From Phyllobacterium zundukense (GTDB lineage Bacteria; Pseudomonadota; Alphaproteobacteria; Rhizobiales; Rhizobiaceae), in the NCBI RefSeq assembly GCF_025452195.1, contig NZ_CP104973.1:2091001-2155000 (forward strand): a stretch of DNA of 64,000 nt, in the 5' to 3' direction. Below, piece by piece: positions 9,107 through 17,862 of the stretch. The notes under the pieces were generated by a model. That model had not been told where the DNA came from. It made no database searches and saw only the letters and a program-made list of their open reading frames with translations. Numbering within the stretch: position 1 is the first letter of the stretch; each line of letters begins with the position of its first letter. The position numbers were made by a program, and so were the translations under genes.

Positions 9107-10705
9107 ATGTTCATCGATGCGAGAGAACTTCCAAGCGGATCTGTACTCGATACGGAAATCTGCATCATCGGCGGCGGGGTCGCAGGTATTACGCTTGCGC
9201 TGGAATTTGCGCGGCGCGGCATAGAAACATGCGTCCTTGAAGGCGGTGGCCTCAAATTCAATGCTCGATCGCAAGCGCTCTACCGCAGCGAAAATGTTGG
9301 TCTTGACTATGATCTTCACGCCACGAGGACGCGGCAACTGGGCGGCAGCTCCAATTGCTGGGGTGGGTGGATACGGCCCTTCATAGACATCGATTTCGAG
9401 CGAAGGGATTGGGTGCCAAACAGCGGCTGGCCAATCGATCTCACCGAAGTGGAACGCTACTACCACCGTGCAAACGATCTCGTCAAAGTCAACGACCACA
9501 GCTTTGAACCGCAGTTCTGGCGCGAGCACCTTTCTCCCAAACAGGTTCAGTTACTGGAGTTGAACGATGGATCGCTCGAGACGATCGTCAGCAAGTTCAG
9601 CCCTCCGACGCGGTTTGGACGCGACTACCACGCTTCTTTGGCCGCTGCCCGGACGACCAAGGTGCTTCTCAACGCCAATGTAACCGAGATCGCCACCAAT
9701 GATGACGCTGCCGTTGTGACCGGTGTCCACGTCGTGTCGTCAGCGAAGAAGCCGTTTTTCGTCCGGGCCAAGCGAACGATCCTGGCTGCGGGCGGTATCG
9801 AGAACGCCCGGCTCATGCTTCTTTCAAACCGGGTGGCACCGGCCGGGCTTGGCAACGAGCATGATGTGGTGGGCCGGTATTTCATGGAACACCCGCGTAT
9901 CCGCCAAGGGCAGGTGGTGCCGTCGAGCACCGCGGCGGCGTTCCGTTTTTACGATGCGCGTCACACGTATCACAATCCCGAGCTTGCTGTGGACGGCACC
10001 AGCGCCAGCGCCCATTTCGGCCTTGCCGAGCACGTCCAGCGGGAGGAAAAGCTGGTCCAGTGCCGGACTTATTTCCGCGCGTGCCGGGCAGGCGAAAACA
10101 GCGACGTGACCGAACGCTTTCATGAACTTTATAGCGCAATTCAACGCAGAAACTACCGGGACATCAAGCTGCGAACCTTTGCCACCGTGGCGCGCGGCAG
10201 TCCCAACCTGATGGCGTCCCTGATATATCGCCGACTGAAGCTTGCTGCGAAATCGGATCATTTTCAGATCGAGAGTGTCGTCGAGCCGGTTCCGGATCGC
10301 GAGAGCCGCGTCACACTGTCCCGGCAACGTGACAGCCTCGGCCTGAACCGGGCGGAACTGAACTGGCGGGTGGGCGATCTCGAAAAGCGCACGCACCGGC
10401 GCATGCTGGGATTGATGAAACAGCAGCTTGAAGGTTCAGGTATGGCGCGTGTCGATGTGGAGCAGGAGGACGAAGGGCAGCAGCCTCCCATCATTGGTTG
10501 CAATCACCACATGGGAACCACGCGCATGCATGTGGACCCGCGCCTTGGCGTGGTGGATCAGAATTGCAAAGTCCACGGCATGCATAATCTGCATGTCGCC
10601 GGCAGTTCGGTCTTCCCGACATGCGGCAATGACATGCCGACGCTGACGATCGTCGCGCTGACGTTGCGCCTTGCCGATCACGTCACGATGATGCTTGGAG
10701 TTTGA
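9107..10705 (+). CDS. GMC family FAD-dependent oxidoreductase
   Basis: 532 aa. The N-terminal FAD-binding Rossmann motif is IIGGGVAGITLALEFARRG, followed by RQLGGSSNCWGGW. The C-terminal GMC domain contains NHHMGTTRM and GSSVFPTCGNDMPTLT, with the conserved catalytic His/Asn region. Such enzymes oxidise alcohols, sugars or aldoses; the substrate is not readable. There is no signal peptide. The frame is open from 8894, but the segment before ATG 9107 has no family similarity. The next rightward gene is the RTX protein 690 bases on, so it is probably a single-gene unit. Confidence 0.88.
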   Translation: MFIDARELPSGSVLDTEICIIGGGVAGITLALEFARRGIETCVLEGGGLKFNARSQALYRSENVGLDYDLHATRTRQLGGSSNCWGGWIRPFIDIDFERRDWVPNSGWPIDLTEVERYYHRANDLVKVNDHSFEPQFWREHLSPKQVQLLELNDGSLETIVSKFSPPTRFGRDYHASLAAARTTKVLLNANVTEIATNDDAAVVTGVHVVSSAKKPFFVRAKRTILAAGGIENARLMLLSNRVAPAGLGNEHDVVGRYFMEHPRIRQGQVVPSSTAAAFRFYDARHTYHNPELAVDGTSASAHFGLAEHVQREEKLVQCRTYFRACRAGENSDVTERFHELYSAIQRRNYRDIKLRTFATVARGSPNLMASLIYRRLKLAAKSDHFQIESVVEPVPDRESRVTLSRQRDSLGLNRAELNWRVGDLEKRTHRRMLGLMKQQLEGSGMARVDVEQEDEGQQPPIIGCNHHMGTTRMHVDPRLGVVDQNCKVHGMHNLHVAGSSVFPTCGNDMPTLTIVALTLRLADHVTMMLGV

Positions 10706-10726
10706 GGGTAACGCCGACTTTGGCTG

Positions 10727-10840
10727 CTAGCTGTTTCCGGCCCAGGACGGCCGGCGTGGTATGCCATCATTGTCCGCCGGAGAGCCATTCGACACACAGC
10801 CGCTGACGGCCATTAAAACCAGCATCAGGATCAGTCGCAT
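10727..10840 (-). CDS. very short predicted lipoprotein
   Basis: A 37-aa reading frame with a strong ribosome binding site (GGAGG, five bases before ATG 10840). It has a classic lipoprotein signal, MRLILMLVLMAVSGC, with the modified Cys at residue 15. The mature part is only about 23 residues (NGSPADNDGIPRRPSW). I know no family for it. The signal peptide, lipobox and Shine-Dalgarno together make it a likely real gene that length filters would miss. It is convergent with the GMC oxidoreductase, 21 bases from its stop. Confidence 0.6.
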   Translation of the reverse strand: MRLILMLVLMAVSGCVSNGSPADNDGIPRRPSWAGNS

Positions 10841-11394
10841 CGTTGCCTCCAAAGGCGCGGCCCCGTTCAACAGGAGGCGAAAGCGCTGTTTTTGGTTTCC
10901 CTAATGGCGATACGAAAAAAACTGCACGCTGCTGCGCACACGGTCAATTCACAATGGCGTTTGAAAGACGGGAACCACCTCTCCGTCATCCTCGTCCTCG
11001 GGTCAAGCCCGAGGATGACGGAAGGGTAGGGTTTTGAAGAAGGGGGCGGTCACGTTCGTTCGTGGCAGCGAGGTAGACGTCAATCGCCCGCCCGACCCCA
11101 TTCTAAAGCTAATGGCAGTCGCGCCCGCGATCCTCGTATCTCATACGGTGCAACAATGCCAGACCCGGATTTGATTGCACAACAGTAAAATCTACGTCGT
11201 TGGCAATATCAGAAGAATGCAGAAACAGACGTTTACTTGGGTTTTTACTGTGCCTAATCCATTTTAATTAATTAATATTTGGTAAATATAATTGCTATCT
11301 CATCATAAAGGCGTAGGATTATATTGTTGGCTGCTGAGTGGCAGGCCCTGGGGAGGACACCGGCTTATGCAGCCCGAACGGGGAGTGCATAATC
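10841..11394. other. long intergenic region before the RTX gene
   Basis: About 550 bases with no convincing gene. It holds the REP-like palindrome at 10983-11021. From about 11255 to 11300 it has an AT-rich stretch (runs of TTAATTAATTAATA and TAAATATAA) that probably carries the RTX gene promoter. Confidence 0.5.
10983..11021. repeat. REP-like palindrome
   Basis: A 12-bp perfect stem, CCGTCATCCTCG (10983-10994) and CGAGGATGACGG (11010-11021), around a 15-nt loop that includes CTCGGGTCAAGCC. The motif resembles short REP-type palindromes common in rhizobial intergenic DNA. No coding content. Confidence 0.65.
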
Positions 11395-12828
11395 ATGGCA
11401 TTAGATCCCAGACTATTTTCACTATTAGGCATTTACAACGGACCTTGGACGCCTTTGGCCGGCTACAGTAGCCTTAACCCAATCGTTAACGGCACGGACA
11501 CCAACACCGGACACGACAATATCACGTTGACCGGCGGTGCTCTCAATCTGAATGTCACCGTCAATGGTTTAAGCGGCAATGATTTCATCGACAGCCGCAA
11601 CGTCGGCCTTGTCAACTTCCTCAACGGTGGCGCTGGCAATGACCAAATTTATGGCGGTCCTGGCATAAACACCATCAATGGTGGCGATGGCAACGACTAT
11701 GTTATGGGCGGCCGTGGCGCCGATATTCTCAATGGCGGTGCAGGCATCGATACGCTGAGTTACGAGAGCACGTCGGACAGCGGCATAACGCTAACGCTCA
11801 ATGCGAGCGGCGGTGTCAATCTCGGCGAGTTCCTGCCCGGCAGAAGCAATGCCGGGGCCGATGTCATCGGCGGCGGCTTCGAGAATGTCGTCGGCACCAA
11901 TCAGGATGACAAGATCACCGGCAATGCCAGCCACAACATTTTGATTGGCCTTGGCGGAACCGACCTGCTTCTTGGCATGGCTGGCAACGATACTCTGATA
12001 GGCGGTGGAGGCCGAGACGGCATGGACGGCGGGGATGGCGTCGATACTGTGAGCTATGAGACGTCGCCTGGCGGAGTCCGCATCACTTTTGAAAGTGATA
12101 GCTTCGCTAGTGGGCGCGGTGGCGATGCAGAACTGGATGGGATCGAAAATGTCGAGAACGCCATCGGCTCGAACTTCAATGACGAGCTCAAAGGCGATGC
12201 GGGCAACAACGTTCTGCGAGGCGGTGGGGGTGCTGACCTGCTCGATGGCAGGGTTGGGTCCGACACAGCCGATTATTCGACATCGGCTGCCGGAGTCACG
12301 GTTAACCTGGAAACCGGCGTTGCTTCAGGCGGCGATGCACAAGGGGATACGTTCATCAATATCGAGAACATCACCGGCTCGAATTTCAATGACAACCTCC
12401 ACGGCGGTGGCGGGGGTGTTGTGCGTGGCGGAGCGGGCAACGACACTTTAACTGCGGCGGCTGGGTCCGCCTTCATTGGAGGGGCAGGTGCGGATACAAT
12501 CTTGGGCAGCTTTGAAGCGGACACTTTCCGCTATGAGAACGTCACAGACGATGGAGATACTATCAAACTCGTTGATGCCGGAATGCCAAAGTCGACCCTT
12601 GATGTGTCACAGATTGACGCGAATAGCATAACGGGCGGGAACCAGGACTTCGTGTTCATCGGTGGCGGTCAGTTCGGCGAAAACACGCCGGGACAACTGC
12701 GGTATGTCGCCAGCGGCGACATACAAGGTAACGTCGACAATGACGCGGATGCTGAATTTGTAATTCATCTCACAGCTCCAATAGCATCTGGAACACCGCT
12801 GACTGACTACGCTATCCTCATTCTTTGA
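11395..12828 (+). CDS. RTX-type calcium-binding protein, likely type I secreted
   Basis: 477 aa, glycine- and aspartate-rich, with several blocks of nonapeptide repeats of the GGxGxDxUx type (GGAGNDQIYGG, GGDGNDYVMGG, GMAGNDTLIGG). These fold as calcium-binding beta rolls. The C-terminal 100 residues (from DVSQIDANSITGG to the hydrophobic end YAILIL) resemble the serralysin-type C-terminal domain, which carries an uncleaved type I secretion signal. No catalytic domain is visible, so it may be a surface or matrix protein. ATG 11395 has GGGAG upstream. No ABC exporter or membrane-fusion gene is adjacent. Confidence 0.87.
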   Translation: MALDPRLFSLLGIYNGPWTPLAGYSSLNPIVNGTDTNTGHDNITLTGGALNLNVTVNGLSGNDFIDSRNVGLVNFLNGGAGNDQIYGGPGINTINGGDGNDYVMGGRGADILNGGAGIDTLSYESTSDSGITLTLNASGGVNLGEFLPGRSNAGADVIGGGFENVVGTNQDDKITGNASHNILIGLGGTDLLLGMAGNDTLIGGGGRDGMDGGDGVDTVSYETSPGGVRITFESDSFASGRGGDAELDGIENVENAIGSNFNDELKGDAGNNVLRGGGGADLLDGRVGSDTADYSTSAAGVTVNLETGVASGGDAQGDTFINIENITGSNFNDNLHGGGGGVVRGGAGNDTLTAAAGSAFIGGAGADTILGSFEADTFRYENVTDDGDTIKLVDAGMPKSTLDVSQIDANSITGGNQDFVFIGGGQFGENTPGQLRYVASGDIQGNVDNDADAEFVIHLTAPIASGTPLTDYAILIL

Positions 12829-13190
12829 TCATTGTATGAACTGAACAATAGCGCGCGGCCCTGATGACCGCGCGCTTTCATTTCTGTGCTGAAGCGTGGG
12901 CGCTTCATCATTTTCTGGAATTGATCTACCACCCGCTGCATCGGCGGCTGTTTCCATGTGCCATCGAGCGCTTCGGGCCAATAGAGCCGCATGGCGATGA
13001 AGAACGGGCCTGTTCGCGCAAGCAGCCAGTTTGGCTCCTTGTCTTTGCCGGGTGTCTCGTTCTGGATATGGAATGTCAGACCGCCATCGCCGTCCTTCAC
13101 GACTTGCGGCAGCATCGGCGAACCCGGCACATAGCGATTGACCGGATTGGCGACATTGGCGCTGCTGGTCCGTCTGAAAATGCGTTTACT
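12807..13190 (-). pseudogene. remnant of a DUF1254/DUF1214 family gene
   Basis: Only the C-terminal part of a DUF1254/DUF1214 protein remains. Homologous sequence runs from about 13165 (NPVNRYVPGSPML) to about 12930 (RLYWPEALDGTWKQPP). The frame is closed by a stop at 13191-13193 and the N-terminal 300 or so residues are absent; the last 40 codons look unrelated. It lies beside the 3' end of the tRNA gene, a usual place for deletions and insertions. Confidence 0.65.
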
Positions 13191-13279
13191 CTAAAACCAG
13201 CTGTCAAAAACTCAAAACGTCGCGACAAGCTACAACAGCTGACTTGGTTCGCCAGCGATATAACAGGTGTTGGAAGGAA

Positions 13280-13356
13280 TGGTAGCGAAGGAGGGATTCG
13301 AACCCCCGACACAAGGATTATGATTCCTCTGCTCTAACCTACTGAGCTACTTCGCC
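13280..13356 (-). tRNA. tRNA-Met (anticodon CAU)
   Basis: A 77-nt cloverleaf on the minus strand. The acceptor stem is GGCGAAG with CTTCGCT (one G-U), the D arm GCTC...GAGC, the anticodon stem GAGGA with TCCTT and loop ATCATAA (anticodon CAT). The T arm is GGGGG-TTCGAAT-CCCTC, then A73 and an encoded CCA. It fits elongator Met; a lysidine-modified Ile(CAU) tRNA cannot be fully excluded from sequence alone. Confidence 0.9.
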
Positions 13357-13779
13357 CCATATGTCTCGCGACCCATAGATGGTTTGCCTGCAAAAGGAAC
13401 CGGGAGGCCGCGCTGTCAAATCGACAGGGACGGGGCGGGATATATGGGGGTGGCAACAGCCTGTCAAGCAATGTTACACCGATACCAATGAGAATTCACT
13501 CCGACAGGCACCCGCAGCTGAAACTGAAGTTGCGAAAGCGCTGTGCGTGGTTCGACAGGCTCACCATGAGGGAGATCGGTGGACTGCAAGCCAATCACCA
13601 GTCTTGCAGGGCTTGGCTCCTTGCTATCAGCCCACCTCCCTCATGGTGAGCTTCTTCATCGTGAGCCTGCCGAACGACGAACCACGCACAGCAGCATTGC
13701 AATGTTGAATGGCGATTCCCTTGGAAGTAAGTCGTCCAGCACTTGTCATAGTTTCGTCGTACGGATATTGGATGCCGAC
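13357..13779. other. intergenic region containing a palindromic repeat
   Basis: About 420 bases between the tRNA and gnnA, mostly filled by the repeat at 13540-13692. I see no gene in it; the open frames are products of the repeat. Confidence 0.5.
13540..13692. repeat. long palindromic repeat, left copy flanking gnnA
   Basis: Outer arms GCTGTGCGTGGTTCG (13540-13554) and CGAACCACGCACAGC (13678-13692). Inner arms are GCTCACCATGAGGGAG-like and CTCCCTCATGGTGAGC. The interior (GGACTGCAAGCC to TTGGCTCCTTGC) matches the copy at 14770-14916 in direct orientation. Confidence 0.8.
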
Positions 13780-14757
13780 ATGAACAAGGCTGAAAAGATG
13801 GCTCCACGGATTGCAGTGCTTGGTTGCGGCTATTGGGGGAGCAACCATATCCGCACATTGAAGAGCCTCGGCGCGCTTTATGCCGTATCCGACCAAAACA
13901 GCGATCGTGCTGCCGGCTTTGCCGCCGAGCAGGACGTTTTGCATATAGAGGTCGAGGATCTTTTCACCCATCCCGATGTCGATGCCATCGTCATGGCCCT
14001 GCCGCCGCAGTTCCATGCGGAAGCGGCTATCCGTGCCGTTACCAATGGCAAGGATGTGCTGGTCGAGAAACCGATCGCCTTGACAGTTCCCGATGCGGAA
14101 GCTGCCGTGAAGGCCGCGCATGACAACGGCCGCATCTTCATGGTTGGCCACGTGCTGCGCTTTCACCCGGCTTTCGAGAAACTGCTCGATCTCGTCAAGG
14201 CCGGCGATCTCGGCAAGGTCCGCTATATCCACTCGCATCGGCTAGGTCTCGGGAAGTTCCACACCGAGAACGATGCGCTGTGGGATCTGGCGCCGCACGA
14301 CCTGTCGATGATCCTGGCGATCACGGAGACCGAACCGCTGGAAGTGCGCGGCGAGGGTGCCGCTGTGCTGGATCATTTAAGCGATTTCGCACATCTGCAT
14401 TTGCGTTTTCCGGATAATGTGCGCGGTCACCTGTTTGCCTCGCGGCTCAACCCTTATCGCGAACGCCGCCTGACCGTGGTCGGCACCAAGGCGATGGCGG
14501 TCTTCGACGATATGGAGCAATGGGACAAGAAGCTTGCCGTCTACAAGCATTCGATCTGGCAAGATGACGGCCAGTGGGCCTCGACGACGGAAGAGCCGAC
14601 ATATGTCAAGGTCACGCAGGGCATGCCGCTGACGCGGGAGTGCCAGAGTTTTATCGACAGCATCAAGACGCGCAAGCAACCGAAAACGGACGGCGAGGAA
14701 GCTATTCGCGTCTTGCGGATTTTGACCGCGGGAACTGTGGCGCACAATAAAAGCTGA
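13780..14757 (+). CDS. gnnA: Gfo/Idh/MocA oxidoreductase, likely UDP-GlcNAc 3-dehydrogenase
   Basis: NAD-dependent sugar-nucleotide dehydrogenase of about 325 aa. The Rossmann motif is VLGCGYWGSNHIRTL; the conserved EKP of the family appears in DVLVEKPIAL, and HDLSMI contains the active-site His. Followed by a DegT/DnrJ aminotransferase, this is the GnnA/GnnB pair that converts UDP-GlcNAc to UDP-GlcNAc3N, the precursor of 2,3-diaminoglucose lipid A found in Brucella and Phyllobacteriaceae. A WbpB/WlbA-type role in surface polysaccharide is the alternative. The start is 13780 or 13798; the frame upstream is repeat-derived. Palindromic repeats lie on both sides. Confidence 0.78.
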   Translation: MNKAEKMAPRIAVLGCGYWGSNHIRTLKSLGALYAVSDQNSDRAAGFAAEQDVLHIEVEDLFTHPDVDAIVMALPPQFHAEAAIRAVTNGKDVLVEKPIALTVPDAEAAVKAAHDNGRIFMVGHVLRFHPAFEKLLDLVKAGDLGKVRYIHSHRLGLGKFHTENDALWDLAPHDLSMILAITETEPLEVRGEGAAVLDHLSDFAHLHLRFPDNVRGHLFASRLNPYRERRLTVVGTKAMAVFDDMEQWDKKLAVYKHSIWQDDGQWASTTEEPTYVKVTQGMPLTRECQSFIDSIKTRKQPKTDGEEAIRVLRILTAGTVAHNKS

Positions 14758-14769
14758 TTGCATCAAGAT

Positions 14770-14916
14770 CGTGCGTGGTTCGTCGTTCGACAGGCTCACG
14801 ATGAAGAAGCTCACCATGAGGGAGATTGTTGAACTGCAAGCTAATCGCCGGCGTCGCAGAATTTGGCTCCCTGCAATCAACCCCATCCCCTCATGGTGAG
14901 CTTGTCGAACCACGCA
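14770..14916. repeat. long palindromic repeat, right copy flanking gnnA
   Basis: Left arm CGTGCGTGGTTCG (14770-14782), right arm CGAACCACGCA (to 14916), inner pair CTCACCATGAGGG and CCCTCATGGTGAG. The interior GAACTGCAAGC to TTGGCTCCCTGC is a direct copy of the 13540 element. The extra hairpin segment lies in the left arm here and in the right arm of the other copy. Confidence 0.8.
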
Positions 14917-15074
14917 TTAACGATATGCAATCGCATTGCTCTCGACGTAAAGCGTTGTTACAAGGCCGCACAAACTTTGAAATGGCGCACTCTCGCGGAC
15001 CGCCCTCCGCCCTTCTATAGAGTAGCCGAACAGTTTCCCCGGCGCAGATTCGCGGAGACATTACTATTGGAGCA

Positions 15075-16202
15075 ATGATGCAGTTCATCGATCTCGGCGC
15101 GCAACGTGAACGGATTAGCGGCAAACTCGACGCGGCAATCGCCAAGGTTGTGCGTGAGGGTAAATACATTCTCGGACCGGAAGTTGCCGAATTCGAAAAA
15201 CGTCTGGCCGAATATATCGGTGTCGAGCACGTTGTCGCCTGCGCCAATGGCACGGATGCGCTGCTTATTCCGCTGATGGCCAAGGGGATCGGTCCCGGAG
15301 CTGCGGTGTTCGTGCCGAGTTTCACCTTTGCCGCAACGGCCGAAGTGGTGGCATTGGCCGGTGCAGAACCGGTTTTTGTCGATGTTGATCCCGACACCTA
15401 CAATATCGATGTGAAGCAACTCGAAGCCGCCATTGCCGCTGTGCGCGCGGAAGGCAGGCTGGAGCCGAAAGCGATCATCCCTGTCGATCTGTTCGGGCTG
15501 GCGGCCGATTATACGTCGCTGTCTGCAGTCGCCGCCCGCGAGAACCTTTTCGTCATCGAGGACGCGGCACAATCGATCGGCGGCAAGCGAGACAATGCAA
15601 TGTGTGGTGCCTTCGGTGACGTGGGAGCGACGAGCTTTTATCCGGCCAAGCCGCTCGGCTGCTATGGCGATGGCGGTGCCATGTTCACCAATGATGCGGC
15701 ATTTGCTGACGTGCTGCGTTCGGTGCTGTTCCACGGCAAGGGCGAGACACAATATGACAATGTACGTATCGGCCTGAATTCGCGCCTTGATACTATTCAA
15801 GCGGCGATCCTTATCGAAAAGCTCGCCATCCTCGAAGACGAGATGGAAGCACGGCAGGTCATAGCCAGGCGCTATGCCAATGGCCTCAAGGATATCGTCA
15901 AAGTGGCGTTGATGCCGGAAGGCTCACGCTCGGCCTGGGCACAATATGCGATCGAGACGAAGAATCGCGATGAATTGAAGGCGCACCTGCAGGCCAATGG
16001 CATTCCGTCGGTGATTTATTATGTCAAGCCGCTGCATTTGCAGGAGGCTTATGCGCATTACATGCGCGCGCCGGGCGGTTTGCCGGTTTCAGAAACCTTG
16101 CCGAAGAACATTTTGTGCCTGCCCATGCATCCATATCTGAGCAATGACGACCAGGACCGGATTATCGGCACAATCCGCGAGTTCCATGAAAAAGGGGCCT
16201 GA
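15075..16202 (+). CDS. gnnB: DegT/DnrJ/EryC1 aminotransferase, likely UDP-3-keto-GlcNAc aminotransferase
   Basis: PLP-dependent sugar aminotransferase of 375 aa. The family landmarks are ANGTDAL, PSFTFAAT, VIEDAAQSIGG and the PLP lysine in TSFYPAKPLGCYGDGG. It would transaminate the 3-keto sugar nucleotide made by GnnA, using glutamate. TTGGAG precedes two consecutive ATG codons (15075, 15078). It is separated from gnnA by about 320 bases holding a palindromic repeat. It ends in a GGGGCC/GGCCCC hairpin shared with mnmA. A WbpE-like role in O-antigen is possible, but no other O-antigen genes are near. Confidence 0.8.
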   Translation: MMQFIDLGAQRERISGKLDAAIAKVVREGKYILGPEVAEFEKRLAEYIGVEHVVACANGTDALLIPLMAKGIGPGAAVFVPSFTFAATAEVVALAGAEPVFVDVDPDTYNIDVKQLEAAIAAVRAEGRLEPKAIIPVDLFGLAADYTSLSAVAARENLFVIEDAAQSIGGKRDNAMCGAFGDVGATSFYPAKPLGCYGDGGAMFTNDAAFADVLRSVLFHGKGETQYDNVRIGLNSRLDTIQAAILIEKLAILEDEMEARQVIARRYANGLKDIVKVALMPEGSRSAWAQYAIETKNRDELKAHLQANGIPSVIYYVKPLHLQEAYAHYMRAPGGLPVSETLPKNILCLPMHPYLSNDDQDRIIGTIREFHEKGA

Positions 16203-16209
16203 CGGCCCC
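16194..16209. terminator. bidirectional terminator between gnnB and mnmA
   Basis: GGGGCC-TGAC-GGCCCC hairpin flanked by A5 on the left and ATTTCCTT on the right, so it can serve both convergent genes. The gnnB stop codon lies in the loop. Confidence 0.7.
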
Positions 16210-16236
16210 ATTTCCTTCAACATCGTACCGATCTGA

Positions 16237-17424
16237 TCAGGCGTGCTGGCCTTGCTGGGCGAGGCGCTTCAGCATGGCTTCCGCCTGCGGGGCACGTTCG
16301 GAGCGGCCAATGAAGCCGCCGCCGAAGACGCGGGCAGTATTGCTGTCGTCTGAATAAAGCACGCAGGCCTGGCCGGGCGCGATACCGCTTTCGCCATCGA
16401 CGAGCTCTACCCATGTCTCGCCTGCCTGATGATGCAGGACGGCCGGGCGCGGCGGGCGTGTGGAGCGAACCTTGGCGTAAACCTCGACGCCGCCTGCCGG
16501 AATATCTTCCAATGCGTCGTCACCCAGCCAGTTGACGTTGCGCAGGAAAACCTTGCGGGTTTCAAGCGCTTCGCGCGGGCCGACTATGACACGGGCATTG
16601 GCTGCATCGAGGTGGACGACATAGAGCGGATCGCCGGTGGCGACGCCAATACCGCGGCGCTGGCCGATTGTGTAATGGACTATGCCTTCATGACGGCCGA
16701 GCACACGCCCGTCGATATGGACGATATCGCCGGGATTGGCTGCTTCCGGCTTCAGCTTGGAAATGATGTCGGAATACTTACCCTGCGGTACGAAGCAGAT
16801 GTCCTGGCTGTCCTGCTTGTTTGCGACAGTAAGACCGAGCTCCTCGGCAATAGCACGGGTTTCCGGCTTCGTCAGACCACCGAGCGGGAAGCGCAGATAA
16901 TCGATCTGCTCCTGCGTGGTGGCAAAAAGGAAATAGCTCTGGTCCTTGTCGGTATCGACAGGACGGAAAAGGGCACGGTGCGCTCCGTTAGCACTGCTGC
17001 GAATATAGTGACCAGTCGCCAGTGCGTCGGCGCCAAGATCGCGGGCGGTCTGCAACAGATCCGCGAATTTTACGGTCTGGTTGCAGGAAACGCAGGGGAT
17101 CGGCGTCTCGCCACTGACATAGCTCGCGGCAAACGGATCGATCACGGCTTCGCGGAAGCGGGCTTCGTAGTCGAGTACATAATGCGGAATGCCGAGACGT
17201 TCGGAGACGCGGCGCGCATCCTCGATATCCTGACCGGCGCAGCAGGAGCCGGCACGATGGGTCGATGCGCCATGGTCATAGAGCTGCAAGGTGACGCCGA
17301 CGACATCATAGCCCTGGCGTTTCAAGATGCCTGCCACAACAGAAGAATCCACGCCGCCAGACATGGCAACGACGATGCGAGTGTCTTCCGGTCTTCCCGG
17401 CAGATCGAGATTATTCAGTGTCAT
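16237..17424 (-). CDS. mnmA: tRNA-specific 2-thiouridylase MnmA
   Basis: Transfers sulfur to U34 of tRNAs for Lys, Glu and Gln. 395 aa from ATG 17424. The PP-loop ATP-binding motif is [13 protein letters not shown]; the catalytic cysteines lie in IPCVSCN and SQDICFV, and GQRRGIG and the C-terminal beta-barrel (RPAVL...[14 protein letters not shown]) are all present. The frame stays open to 17694, but that stretch lies in repeat copy 3 and is not part of the family. It is monocistronic. Confidence 0.96.
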   Translation of the reverse strand: MTLNNLDLPGRPEDTRIVVAMSGGVDSSVVAGILKRQGYDVVGVTLQLYDHGASTHRAGSCCAGQDIEDARRVSERLGIPHYVLDYEARFREAVIDPFAASYVSGETPIPCVSCNQTVKFADLLQTARDLGADALATGHYIRSSANGAHRALFRPVDTDKDQSYFLFATTQEQIDYLRFPLGGLTKPETRAIAEELGLTVANKQDSQDICFVPQGKYSDIISKLKPEAANPGDIVHIDGRVLGRHEGIVHYTIGQRRGIGVATGDPLYVVHLDAANARVIVGPREALETRKVFLRNVNWLGDDALEDIPAGGVEVYAKVRSTRPPRPAVLHHQAGETWVELVDGESGIAPGQACVLYSDDSNTARVFGGGFIGRSERAPQAEAMLKRLAQQGQHA

Positions 17425-17506
17425 AAGCGGATCCGTTTTCGTCGCGGCATATAAGCGCAGCGCTTTGTCGGCTCTATATAGGCTATCGACCCGGACTTGC
17501 CAATAA

Positions 17507-17644
17507 GAGACCGTTTGAAACTCTACGGCGACGGCCATCTGACGCGATTTTCTGCGCTTCCGGTGCTTGCGTACTATAGTACGCTGCGCTCCGTTCCTCG
17601 AAAACCACGTCATATGCCTTCGCAGCGACTTTCCAAACGATCTC
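17507..17644. repeat. palindromic intergenic repeat, copy 3 of 5
   Basis: Imperfect terminal arms GAGACCGTTTGAAA (17507-17520) and TTTCCAAACGATCTC (ending 17644). The core is TGCTTGCGTAC, then GTACGCTGCGC, and CTCGAAAACCACGTC follows. It is most like copy 4 (38828-38971), sharing CATATGCC and GCAGCGAC in the right half. Confidence 0.85.
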
Positions 17645-17792
17645 CAGGAAGTGGGGCGGGAGGAATTTTTCTTGAGACGAGTTTTTTGCATCACGCTCGT
17701 GTCAAAACCCGAAAATTCTGCCAGTTAGGCCAAAGTTTAACGAAAATATGGCCGATCTATTAACCGAAGTTACCAGAGAATGACTCGAGGTT

Positions 17793-17807
17793 TAGGCAAT
17801 TATTAAA
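17793..17807 (+). promoter_or_regulatory. candidate CtrA box upstream of sciP
   Basis: TTAG-N7-TTAA, one mismatch from the CtrA consensus TTAA-N7-TTAA, 55 bases before the sciP ATG. Further TTAAC half-sites lie at about 17737 and 17760. CtrA control of sciP is known in Caulobacter; its use here is inference. Confidence 0.5.
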
Positions 17808-17862
17808 GCCCTGACTGTAATGTCAGCTGCGATAGGTCTTGAAGTTTAGTGTAGAGAGTACA

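Noticed and set aside
13379..13708. 109-aa frame after the tRNA gene
   Set aside because: Made of repeat sequence; composition and position follow the palindrome, not a gene.
17730..17770. Second CtrA box from the two TTAAC half-sites before sciP
   Set aside because: The half-sites are more than 15 bases apart, not the N7 spacing required.
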